From Lanius collurio (lineage: Eukaryota; Chordata; Aves; Passeriformes; Laniidae): a stretch of 64,000 nt of DNA. Each line of letters opens with the position of its first letter. Position 1 is the first letter of the stretch. The notes beneath the pieces are model-generated. The model saw only the letters and a program-made list of their open reading frames with translations. It did no database searches and was not told the origin of the DNA. The stretch covers positions 16,992,256 to 17,056,255 of the forward strand of contig JACBWW010000012.1 of NCBI GenBank assembly GCA_020086605.1. The letters are read 5' to 3'. Positions 50,076 to 62,042 of the stretch are shown here, piece after piece. The translations under genes were made by a program, and so were the position numbers.

Positions 50076-50659
50076 TGTGTGGTTATTTTTAAACTATAAA
50101 AATATAATTTGGATTTTGGAAGCTAAATATGGTGTGGTCTTAAACCTCTTCATAGAAGCGTGTGTTGCAATTCTGATGTCTGACTGGCTTCAGCCTCATG
50201 CAAAACCAAGAGGTTCTTCCTGTGTTTGTTTATGTCTACCGTAGCCTAAAGGAGAGTGTTTGCAAATATTCCAGCAAGAAAAATTTGTTGCTCCTGTAAT
50301 GTCATGGGTAAGAGGGTTGGTCTTGGAGCCCTTGGTTTTCCGGGACACCACTCTGGTTTTTTGCAGGCTCTGTGAGAGCTGAACTTCCTGCAATTCCCCA
50401 ACGGAGGCAGTTCCAGCAACCTGCCCAGCAGCAGTCCCAGGACCGTGGAGGCATCTGGGCTGTCTCTGGCTGCTCTGTGTTGGCTTGGACCCAACTGCTG
50501 TGGCTCCAAAGACAGCCCAAAGCAGCCCTCACCTTTCTTAGGTGCAGCACATGCAAAAAGAAACTAATCAGTCCTATCTCTCACTGTTCCTGTCAAACAG
50601 GAAATGAAATCCTTTAGTTCAAAGTGACTGTTTAGAGCTGTGGCTATTTTAGAAAAGCC
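50076..50659. other. Non-genic unique DNA
   Basis: Mutually overlapping open frames of 65-90 codons on both strands lie in a G+C-richer patch (50.3-50.6 kb). None is supported as a gene. Confidence 0.5.
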
Positions 50660-50691
50660 TTTTTTTTTTTGTGTGTGTGTGTGTGTGTGTT
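50660..50691. repeat. T11 tract followed by (GT)10 microsatellite
   Basis: Eleven T are followed by ten perfect GT units (50671-50690). Alternating purine-pyrimidine DNA of this length can adopt a left-handed helix, and the array is likely polymorphic. Confidence 0.95.
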
Positions 50692-51731
50692 ACAGCTGTT
50701 TAATATAAGAAAAAGTGGAATACCTTTATCTCCTTTAGCCTCTAAGAGCAGCCTTGTTCTGGCAGCTTTGTGACTGGTTGCAGAGCTGCGCAGCTCCAAG
50801 GAAATGAAAAGAGAGAAGAGACTGCAAGGTACCTAAATACCAAAGGAGAGGGTGGCCATGTAGGGGAATTACCATGTTAAAAGACAAAACAAAACCAAAA
50901 GGAAATGCCATCTGGGTCAAGCTCAAATCTGAAATTTGGATGCAAGTGAGAGTGTTTCCCTGAAATGGAAGTAGGAAAAAAGTGTTGCTCTGTGTCCAGC
51001 AAAACACACCGTCTTCCCAGAAAACAGCTGTTTGCTTTCAGGCACTTGATACCAAGCAAAGGAAGTAAAATACTTGATTTTCAGAACTGTTCATGAGCAG
51101 CTCAAGCCTTTGGGCATGCATCCAGGGGTGTTGGAAATCAACATTTAACTCCCATCAATGCCTTAGGGAAAACAGACCTCAGAATCTGGTAAGCTTACGA
51201 GATTCACTTTTCAGAAAAAAAGTGCCTTTGGATATATTTGTTTCTTTTCATCTGTCACTTATACTGTGGGCCACCATCAAAGTTAAGCTACCTGTTATTC
51301 TTGTGGTACCTTAGGGTTTAAAAAACAAAATTAAGGTGATATCTTTGGAAATGACAGTAGGAAGGTGGAGAAACAAGGATCACCTTTCCATGTGTAGTGG
51401 TGGATTCCTAAAAGCACAGAAAGAATGATTGGAGATCCCAGTATTACAACTCCTATTGCACAGACACAGTTAAAAACATAGTTTCTGTGTCTTAATTTGC
51501 TGCATAAAAGCCACGGGAGCAGACAAGCTGACTAAGGATTAGCTTCACTACTTGAAATTTCTAAGGGGAATCGTTAGAAAATCTGTTTATCTTGAGCCTT
51601 GAGGAAAAAAACAGAATGGTCTTGTCCAAAATCACTGCCTAAGCAATGATGACTTTTTTTACTGTTAGCACAGCTCAAGAAAAGGCATATTTCATGCAAT
51701 GCTGGGAGCTGATTGTTGCTGTGTTGGGGAT
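50692..51731. other. Non-genic unique DNA
   Basis: No gene, RNA or interspersed repeat recognised. Confidence 0.5.
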
Positions 51732-51789
51732 AAATTGGAAATTAAGAGTCATTTGTGTTAAAATTGGAACTTAAGAGTAATTTGTGTTA
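51732..51789. repeat. 29-bp tandem duplication, two copies
   Basis: Copies at 51732-51760 and 51761-51789 differ at only two of 29 positions. Both run 'aaattggaa' to 'tttgtgtta'. High identity suggests a fairly recent replication-slippage event. It lies in AT-rich unique DNA. Confidence 0.95.
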
Positions 51790-54700
51790 AATTAAAAAAA
51801 AAAACCACAAAGCCCTAAAAGTATTGAATTGGCTAATTGCTACGTTTATTATCTCTGGGCTCAAGCAATAAAAACGTCTGCTCTACTCCTGCTTTCTAAC
51901 TGCAGGGAAAATGGTCTGAAAATGGACTGAAAGGGCAGCAATGCTGCTGTTTTCCTGTAGTTACCTCCTTTGTAGCCTTGAAGGGGCAACCAGGACACAG
52001 ACCAGCCAGGTAGCAATGTGGTTAGTCCATGAAATGAAGAGAAGTCCTGAAGTCCTGTACCCACATGCTGATCTACTGCCCTGTAGGTCCTGTCCAGTTG
52101 CGACTTTTGGGTGTCTGCACTCTAGGCCTGTTCACTGTAGGTCCTTTCTGACCCTGGATGTGCTCCCTTTACAATGGTGCCATGCAAGGATGCTGTCTCT
52201 TGGTCATAGACAAGCTGGAGGGATCTCAGGAGATGCAGCCACAGTGAGCTCTCTCTACAGTTACCCACACGCCTTCATCAGCGGTCAGATCCAAAAATCC
52301 TTGTGTGAAACATTCAAGTGGCACTTGAGCCTGTAGATGCTTGGAGAGATTTTCCATTAAGGAGAAAAAAATTCCCCTGCCTTATTTTGTTGGTGGGTGT
52401 TTAATCACTAGTTTGATAAATTTCTGTTAGTCAGCAGGCTGGTCCTGCAATAAGCTGATCTGTGAGCTTCTCTAAAGGACACCTAAAAATGTGATGTGCC
52501 AGTTTGCACCAGCTCCTCTCAGCCTTTATTGTGCCATCCATTCATATTATTCTGCCAGAGATGCTTGCAATCCAGCCCTGTAATCAGGAGTCTGAAAAGA
52601 GTGGCTGCACAGCATATGCCATCCCAGAGCTACTGCCTTGCTATCCGCCAAATCCTGGACTTCATTTCTACCAATGCCAAGTCAAACAGAAAACTCAGGA
52701 AAAGAAAAGGCCATCCATACAGGAGATGTGACATTTATAAAAATGGACATGTTGGAAGAGGAGTTGCTATTTAAGATAGACATAATTAGAGTAGCTTTGC
52801 CCCTCGAGGCTCAAGCGAGTGTAACTTTGCCAACAGAACTGGAAAACTGATGTAGGGACAGTGAGTTTGGGCATAGTAGAACCTGCCCACTTTCCCAGTG
52901 CCATAAGGATTTGCACCACTGGTTTGCAGTCCATTTCATGTGTTGCACCAGTAGCACCTGGGAGACTGACTGGAGAGATTAGTGGCTCCAGGTAACCCAG
53001 ATAAACAAAATAAATCTCTCTTAAACACAGCTGGTGAAGGAAGCATCACAACAGAGCAAATCTCTGGACATGGTTAATGGAAAGCACTTGGTGCTCCAGA
53101 ATCCTGCCAAGAGCAGCATTCAGCATGTGACTAGAAGAGTGTAGGTGTGTGTAAGACAGGAAAAAGATTGTGGGGGACCAGTGGAAGAAGATACTGATTT
53201 TCTTCCAATTATTATTTTGGATCCATCTGGTGTTTAAACCAGTCTTGCCAAGTCATAAGAAAAAGGATCTGCTCTTCAGCAGTATTGCTGTGAGCCCCAG
53301 CTGATTTATGTTCATGGATCATTAGGGAATTACCTGGAGAAGAAAAAGACCTTCCAGGACCAGGAAAGGTCACAACTTTCTACTTCTTATGCTGTGCGAA
53401 AAACAATCCAGAGTTGATAGGGTCAGTCACCCACTCTGACTGCACTGCTACTAAAAGGAACTGAGAATATTATTTTCTTAAAGTGATATATTACTAAAGG
53501 TCCTAAGATCTCAGTAGGGTCAGGAAAATCTAGAAAGTCCCATATAGGTAAAATACAAGTTCTAAATATAATGTAGATAATTAAGTATATGCGTAGTGTT
53601 TACTTTTGGTCACATCAAAATTTTGTCTAAGCTCACACCTATTTATCAGCCTGCATAACATTTTGTTATGCAGTGTGGAAATTCAGGTTTGAACAAATGG
53701 TAGCATTTTATATAAAACCATGAGTTGAAATTTAATTTTGTATTAAATAATTGCTTGTTTCTGAAGGTTATTATAGCAATTATCTGTGGGAAGTTTTTAC
53801 TTTAAAGACTTTCTCCAAGGATTTTTTTCAGAATTTTATAGGTAGCCATTACTGAAGAACTGTATCAATCTGTTGGGAGGCATAATTAGGTTCATGATAA
53901 AAAAATTAGTGGAAACATCCATCTTTAAAGATTGAATAGTTCAAAACTTCTAATTTGCCCATCTGACTAAAGTCAGCTTCAGAAAACGTTTTGGTTTTTT
54001 ATCTTATCTTTTAATAAAGATTTCTCACATCTTTTTAAATTCTAGGAATTGCTAGGTTAAACTAGAAAAGATAAATTACATGAGTGGGTCAGTCTTTTCT
54101 CTGCTGTTCTTTCCCAGACTGTAGGGCTTTCCTTTTTCTATCTCCCAATGCATGTTTTAGTATTCTCATCCACTACGTGTAAGTTTATATCAATGTGAGA
54201 TTTCAGGGGAGTTGTGTGTGAACAGTGATTTCATTATTCCTTCATTAAAGCTTCCAGGTAGAACATGCAATTTGGAGCATTTTGCAGAACAGGAATATAA
54301 TTTCAGGTTTTTCACAGATAGTTTTAGAGTTTGAAATTTTACAAAATACAAGCCTTGGTCCCCTAAAGGCCAGTTCTGACTGTGGTAGCCCACTTCCTCT
54401 CCCAGAGGGAACAGGGCTGCTGTTCTAGGTAGACCCAGTGCAAAAGCTGCAACAATGACGTGTTTTTGTGCACACACTGTAGGGCACTTGAGGATGCTGT
54501 GTGATCCAGCAAATCTCAACCTAAATCAAACCCTCCACATATGGGGCCACACATCTTCCCTTCTCCAGGCACCCCCGATCCCTAAACAGCCTGGGGGAAG
54601 GAGGGTGGAAGGAATGTGTGCTGTTCAGTGCAGCATCTCCCACTGGGCAGGCAATGAGCTCTGCCTACATTCCCTCCAGCCGTGCGTCCGCTCCATGGGG

Positions 54701-56404
54701 AACCCAGGCCATATAGGATTGTCACTTAGGGCAGCAGCAACACTTTGGTTTTGAAATGGGCTTCCTTTGGGTTTCTGTGTGCCCAGACCAACCCTGTGTG
54801 ATAAAGATGCTCCCTTTCCCCTCAAATATCACCACAAGACTGTTCTTTTTTTTTCCCTAGAGCTTTTTTTTGCATGCATGTTTGAGAGAGCGCAAACATA
54901 TCTGTTTAATCTAGATGATTTAATACTGACAGGTCGCATTACCAAGAACATTCTTAGTCTCATCTCATGCATAGCATCTGTATGAGGAAATTTCCCAGTG
55001 CACCATTACAAACATTGCTCCAGGAAAAATGCAGAGGTGGAAGTTTCAAGGGAGAGGCTGTTTGCTTGACTGTGTGGAGATCATTTGCGGGACATTTTGG
55101 CTAAAAGATTTAGGTGCTGGAAAATACCTAGTTCCTTACATGGATGGAGAGAGCAGGTGAGAATCAGATCCTGCTTTGAGACCAAAGGGATTTCTGGTTG
55201 AGGAGCTAGAAGTTGATGTTAGTGGCAGGGGAAACCCATGCAAACACACCCACTGCCTACTCACAAAGGACATCCTCTCTTGAGAGAAACAGAGGGGAAC
55301 AGTGCAGTCAGCAGTGTGATCAGAGAGATACTGTACCCTGTGCTGTGGGACTAAAAATCTCCTGCTAAGAGAAAGGTGTCTGCTTAGATTGAATCTGTCA
55401 CAACTGAACATGCAGCAGACTGGTGCTCTTGGAGGAAAAATATAACCTGTGGGTGGTTAAGCTCCTCTGGAGGAGTGAGGGAAAGGACAGAAAATTTAGA
55501 AAGGTGTTACTTGGGAGAGAGATAAAAGGGAAGTGTATTCCTGAAGCAAAAATAAACTGCATAATAGATTAAAATGGGATTTTATTGTCAAAATTTTAGG
55601 GAAAGTATGATCAGTAATATTTAAGTATTAAAAAGCCTGTGAGTAACATGAAGTTTATCAAGCAATAGTGCAAAAAGCCAAAAAAGGAAAAAACATGATG
55701 TTGAAGGCATTTAAGCTAGGAGTTGTTGCTAGAAAGGGTTTCTGTTCTTAGTGCTTACGTAAATAAATAAATAACTCTGGCTTCTGCCAGATACTGGGTA
55801 AGTTTTTTTTTCTTTTCCACATTCAATAAAGTACTGGCTTGTAATGGGCAATGCCACTATTTTTTCCTGGATAATAAATGACTCTGAGCTTTGTCCCCAG
55901 CTGTTGTTTGAAGTTACCAGAGTTTAAAGGAATCCCTGTCCTGTTACAACAGAATTTGGAGCTTTCTGGTTCATTTCATTTTTTTAGCTGGGGGTGGGGG
56001 AAGCTCTCTGCTACAGTTAGTGCAAATGCATCTTGAGTATACTTGCACATGCCCTGCAAAGATTTACAGAAATAATAATTTTTCTGCTCACTAATAATAG
56101 AAATAATTAATTTTCTGTTCTCGATGTCATCTGCTGTTCTCCAGCACTCCAAGATGAGATTCCTTTTTAGGAATTAAGGAAGTGAGGGAACTTCCTTTGT
56201 TTCTTCTGGGACTGTGTGATATGGAAAAGTAGAAAACATCTCTTCACACTTAAAACAGGTCAACTCCATCGATACCCTGGACTTGTCCATGGGTAGGAAT
56301 CAGGTCTGCCACGTGTGATACTTCACAAAAGTAATATAAACATCAGAAATCTGCCAAAACAAACTCAGATCTGGGGCTGGCTGTGGTGTGCAGGTAAGCA
56401 AACA
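51790..56404. other. Non-genic unique DNA
   Basis: No supported gene. Open frames up to about 130 codons (51941-52336, plus) show no domain. An A tract lies near 51795-51804 and AAAT repeats near 55758-55775. No mobile element recognised. Confidence 0.5.
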
Positions 56405-56702
56405 TCAGTAAATTGCTGTAGGACTACCAAAGTTACGGCAAAAATATTGCTGCTGGTCTTCCCAGTGCATGTGTCGGTTGGAGTATCTCACTAAACCAGC
56501 TCTTATTTTGTAGTCTAAGATTAAGGTGCTGAAAACAAAATTCCTTTTATAGTATAATCCACTGGTGACTGTGAAGAAATACTGAGTCCAGTGTGTATTT
56601 TTAATGTGAAGTTCCTGAGTGTATTTCACTTTTTTATAGTATGCATTAGTTAAGTATTTCATAACTGGAGCATTTTTCATTTTCCACTGATATATTTTCC
56701 CT
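56405..56702 (-). other. Open frame behind an acceptor-like site, doubtful
   Basis: On the minus strand an acceptor-like 'aatacttattttgcag' (ending at 56703) is followed by about 98 open codons to a TGA. The translation is rich in K, Y, N and T, as expected from AT-rich DNA, and matches no family I know. With no donor it could only be a terminal exon, and the nearest AATAAA on that strand is about 800 bases further on. Most likely chance. Confidence 0.12.
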
Positions 56703-59700
56703 GCAAAATAAGTATTTAAATATAATGCTATTGAATTCCTATCACAACAGTTGTCTCTGTCTTAAAGCCGATAAGAAATTTAATTTGCCTTGTACACCCT
56801 TCTACTAACCATGATATGACCTTATTTAAATAAGGTGGATATCATCTCCTTAGAATTGCCAATGCCTTCTTCTTCGTAGGCAGAGCTGAGTAGATAATTT
56901 TTTTTCAGCCATCATTAGAGGCAATAGGAAAAACTTTCAATTAATTGCAACTGTCTTGGCAAACCTGGTCTTTCTAGGCAAGCCAAGACTGTGCAATGGT
57001 GCTGCTGAGGAAAATTGCAGACAAAACATATAAATTGGTTGATAATTTTGTGCTTGATTGGTTAAACTGTTTGTGATGTGGTGCACAGTTCCGGTTATTT
57101 TACAGAGGGAGACAAAACCCACAAGACTTGTGTGCATTATAGTAGTTTACAGGAAGCTTAGAAGGATGACTTAAAAGGGGAAAAGCCCAGCCAAACACTA
57201 ACAAATCTTTGCCGTGTTTCCAGTTCTTAATCTATCATACACATATCAAAATGCAGTAACTGATGTGTCAATATTTCTACTGCAAATCTGTCAGGAAAAT
57301 GTGTGATAAAGGGAAAAGGTATGTGATTTTTTTTTTTGCAGTGTTGGATTTCCGGATAAGATAATGATCCCAAACCATGAAATACTTGTATTTTTACAGC
57401 AGTGTGTCTTGTCATCCTAGTTAAACATATATAGTAAATCATGTGCTCACCTTACCAGCATTCAGAGTGTCTACAGAAGCTGCATGTAGGGGAAAGAAAC
57501 TCTTAGTTCATCTTTTTGTACCCTTTGCAGCGCATCTATTTTTAAAACCTCACAGAGGATTTTGTCCCTGTCCTCTTCAGAGCACATCCATGTCAGTGCT
57601 GCTTGTCACTTTTATTTTCCTCTGACTAGAGAAACTTGTAGAGGGAATTGAAGGAGTAAGCAGACAGCCCACATGACATGAGCACTGTCAGGGTCTGATG
57701 GCCAGCAGCTTTAAGCCATGCTTGGAAATGGGATCAGTTTTTTTTTTCTCCTCCTCCAGATTGCCTTTTTCTTTTATTTTGTTTTTCTTTAAAGACTGCA
57801 ATTATGCTCAGCATTGTGTTAGGGAAATCTCCAAAATCAAGATGTCCTGGAGAAAGCCAAGAGAGAAGAGGCAGAAGCACACTGAAACTGCTGAGAAGAT
57901 GAGGTCAGGTCCAGCCCGGTAAAGTATGAAGGGTCTGGCCCACAAAGGGTGGCTTTGGGACAGCAACTGCTCTGCAGCCCAAGTGCACAGTGAGGAATAA
58001 CAGTTGATCCACTGTTTGGTGCCTGTGCAGATGCCATTGAACCCCACAGCAGAATAGGAGTAGCACCCAACTGAGCTGCCAGGCTGCAATGTGCAGTGCA
58101 AACAGGGGTTTATTTGGGGTGAGCTACTGAATTATGGCCACAAATTAATTGGGGGAAAGGACGTGGCTCCTTCCAGCCATCGAAAGTCACAGAGGGTATT
58201 AAACTTGTGGAGTTAAATGTCTATAATTGTATGGAGAGAAATGAGCAATTGGCAGCCAAGCAGGAAGCTCTGGACACAGTTTATTGTGCACCAGGGATGT
58301 TTCTCTGTACCTGTTAGAGCCACGCACACAATTCCTGCTCCCCTGGTTTAGCAGCTTGTGGCTCCTCACTCCCCTAGACACCCTGAGCGTGTCTCTCCCT
58401 GGTCACAGAGAATCCCTTCCCTGAGCACAGCCAGCACCAGTGATATTTCCTTTCTCTTCTCACAAATGGCTCCTGACCACATTCACTGTGTGTGCATGTG
58501 CCCAGGGCAGAGGGTGTTTTTGCTCATTATCACTGTGCTCTATTTAAGCACTGTGGGGAATACACAGGCACAGCCATCAGCTTTACCGGTGCTGGGAAAC
58601 CGAAGCCTTTCCTGCCTGTTTGAGGGGGTAAAGAAGAATTTGGCACCCACTGCAATCCTCATCTCTCTTACCCTGTCTCATGGCAAAGCCACATCTTCTC
58701 CTTGCAGACTATTTCCTCTTCTGAAAAACTGCTTCATTTGGGAGGATGTGGGAGAAATCTCTTCCTGCTTTCTTGCCCATTCATTTCACCCTAACATGCA
58801 GAGATGGATAATGTGAGATCAAATGCATTCAAAGCAATGGGAAATTGAATGTCTCCTTGTACAGCCTGGACACTGTGTTAGAACATGCCACTGCCTTTGT
58901 CAAACCAAGAAATGAGAAAGAACACAGGGGTTTGTAATGCTTTTCAGGGAAACTCTGAATTTAGTGCAACCCAGCTAGCCTGTTTACATTTCATCATACA
59001 CCTGGGAGGACTGAGGCCAGGAGAGTGTGGTGCCTGTACCCTCAGGATTAATTAATTATCGTTAATGCAAGAAGAAAACCTTCAGTTGAGGCGTGGAAGG
59101 ACTGGGCTATAAAATGCCCCAGCTCTGTGCTTGCATTCTTTGCTCTCCTACAGGAAGGCTGCACGCCTCAGTCTAGCTGCAGAGGAGCTCAGCCCCAAGT
59201 ACCAGGGTTAGCAGGTTGTGATAGTCCTGAGTAGCTTCCCCTGAGTGGGAGCAGCCTAAGGTGACTGGGGAGGGCAGATAAGGCTGGGTGGCTGCAGGAC
59301 TCTGATGTTTGCAGGAATATAGATCCCAGTGTGGGCTGATGTCTCTCACACCTGCCTCAGTATCAATGGAGTAAGACAAGAGTCTAACCTGGAGACAGGC
59401 ATCATTTGTACCTTTGCTTGCTCTTGTCTCTGTAGAGACCAGAAAGATCCACAAATGAGAATGTATGCAATATTGCTGTTAAGATGTGCTCTGTAACTAT
59501 CTAATTCTGCTGCTCATGAGTTGCTTCCAGAGTATTTCTTTCCTTTGCTTGGCCACATGGGTTTAGTATTAACTCCTCTTATTTCTTCCTGCCTCACATC
59601 TCCTGGTTACATTTCCAAATTGTGATTAGCTTTAAACACTTGCTTAGCCATCCTTGACACTGAGCAAGGCTTCTCTCTTCTATCATAATAGTCTTTTCTC

Positions 59701-61868
59701 CTCTGACAGCAAGGTTATATACTTTCTCACACTGTCAAGTATATGATCCTCTTCTCTGAACTCCTCAGCAAACATTTCATATTGCCTTTAAGACTAATGG
59801 TGCTTACAAGCTGAGTTTTTAACCTTTAATTTTAGTAATCTCCCCATTTCTACACTCAGCTGCAAGCTGCCAGGCTGTGATGGGAGAAAAAAAAAACCAT
59901 TCATTTTATAGGCCCTGAATAACTGGGTTTGCTGAGGTTGTAGCTGTGAAAGCAAAACAATCCGCAGTGCAGAAATTAATCTGGGCTCACCATGCAAATA
60001 GCTGTATGATGTACCCAGACTTGGAAACTTCCCTTGTGTCTCTTCTCCCTCTGGTCCAATTGATTGTGCAAATGCAGTGGATTCCTGCTCCAGGAATAAA
60101 GACCTCAGCATCCTGGTGCTGTGACGTGGCTACTTGCTGTGGTGCAGCAGCTGCCTGTGCTGGCCTCTGGAGAATTCAGCCTCGAAGGAGATCAGGGTTT
60201 GTTCCTGTGGCTGAAGGAACCCAGTAACACAAGCCTTCGTCAGTGGAAAACAGTGAGGTAAAAACCTGTCAATGAGTCATGCTGAAAATCAATTTCCTCT
60301 GTAGTTGAAATCATAAGGAAGATGGATGTCCAGGGTATGCTGATCTGAGCACAGCCCATGCTGACACACTCCCTGCATTCCATGGGAATATGGGGTGGCC
60401 TAATCCAGAGAGTATGCAAGCGGACTTCAGTGTTGACACATTCACCTGTGTGCTGGCACTTTAGGTTAAAGGACACCTCTCAGGCCCACAGATAAACCAG
60501 GGACAGCATGATCAGGTCCTTCTGGAAGGAGAACACAGGAAATGTGGTACATGAAATTAGGGTGATATTGAGGAAAATGGGGAACCTGAACATGTCAGAA
60601 CTGTGATCAAGCTGTTATTCATTCTCTCATCAAGCTGACTGAAGTGCAAGTTGCTGGATTAAAAAAATAATTTTTTTGAAGGCATTTTTTGGCCCATGAC
60701 ATCCCTTGAGCTAGCTTACTTTGTGACTACCCAAGGAGAGAAATCATGACTGAGGAGGAACACAGTGGAAACGTCATTTGAATATAGCCTCCATGCAGAC
60801 TGGCTTCTCCTCATTAAGGAATCTAGCCTCAGAGAATTTGGGCTATTCTTACCATTACAGTGTTTAAAATGGCAATTGTCCCACCTTTTCCCATTCATGT
60901 ATTCCATTTTGCTTAACAAAGAGCAAACTTCAAACAGCAATTTGCTCTCATCACTTGAATGAGGTTCAAGGTGATGTATAAATCATGGATTTATGATTTA
61001 TTCTCACACTATCACATGACTATTCAAGCTCAAATCCCTACAGAGAGGAGGTATTTTAAGAAGAAATAGCATAAATGTGACCAGACCACTGAAGATGTCT
61101 GTTTTCCTTGTCTGTGGACTACAGGGGCATGCACTTCATGAGTACTGAAGAGAATGAACGCCAGGGGCATTGTGCTTTCTTTGCTGTGGTGCAAACACAA
61201 AGGGCAGATTTTAATATGAAAGGTCTTGACATTTCCGGTAGGAAAGATTCTGTTTCAGACCAGTAGAGGGAGAAAGCAGGCCAAAGACATAAATTAGTGT
61301 TTTTCATGAAGATTTATGGGGAGGGAAGTCTAATTTATCTCTATAGTTAGAGTGCAAGAAGAATTGTCTGGGTTGCTGCTGGGTTCTTTGCTGGTGCCCT
61401 TTATAATTCCATTCATTAAAAAGCTAATGAATAGTAAGTACATGTTATATTTTCCTGACTGGGGAAAGAAATGACAATTTCATTTAAGAAGCTAAGTTTT
61501 AGCAGTCAGTAGCTCAAAAATGCTATTTTGGCAAGGTACAAATATAATTTTTGGACCTATGAAACGCTTGTTGCAACGCAAAAAAGTTAATCTTCTGAAA
61601 AGTGTGTAAGGTGCAATGCCCCAGAAGACCATTAAAGAAACTTCAAAATAATAAAACGTAACAAAAAGCAAAATAATAAATGTAGTCACATGCAGATTTT
61701 GGGAAGTGATTGAAGTTATCACTCTCATCCATGATAGACTTGGTACAGCATAGGCAGAGAGGGGTAGAATAACTCGCACATTCAGACCCTGCAAGACAAG
61801 GAACAGGCATTTAGGAGAACTACCAAAGTAATCACACCCAGAGAGTAATGAGGTTGCCTGAGACTCAC
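56703..61868. other. Non-genic unique DNA
   Basis: No supported gene. Open frames up to about 150 codons (58358-58816, plus) lie in a locally G+C-richer patch and show no domain. Runs of T occur near 57329-57339 and 57738. No mobile element or RNA gene recognised. Confidence 0.5.
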
Positions 61869-62042
61869 CTTGTTGGTGCCACTGTTTCAAATGTAGTTGC
61901 TCTGATACAGATTCAGATATCACTCTCCTCACAGAGTCTATTCTCATTTCCTTGTAGAAAAAGATGTGACTGTCATTTCCAATGCTGAGTGTATTCTCTA
62001 CTACCTTTGGTGTCTGTAGGATGTGCTCCAAAGTGTCTGAAT
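61869..62042 (-). CDS. Candidate internal protein-coding exon, unidentified
   Basis: On the minus strand a consensus splice donor CAAG|GTGAGT (intron bases 61863-61868) ends an open segment that begins after an acceptor-like 'aaaagcaatcag' (ag at 62043-62044). The 174-nt span is divisible by three and keeps phase 1 at both ends, so it could be skipped or added without shifting frame. It encodes about 57 residues of soluble-looking, E/S/V/I-rich sequence. Examples are EHILQTPKVVENTL, then HIFFYKEMRIDSVRR and VISESVSEQLHL. Beyond the donor, composition turns to typical intron noise. The polypyrimidine tract before the acceptor is weak. I do not recognise the protein, and no partner exon was found in the window. 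Confidence 0.28.

Noticed and set aside
61492..61862. Continuation of the minus-strand open frame beyond the exon candidate
   Set aside because: Composition becomes C/F/L-rich noise immediately after the GTGAGT donor, so only 61869-62042 is kept as a possible exon.
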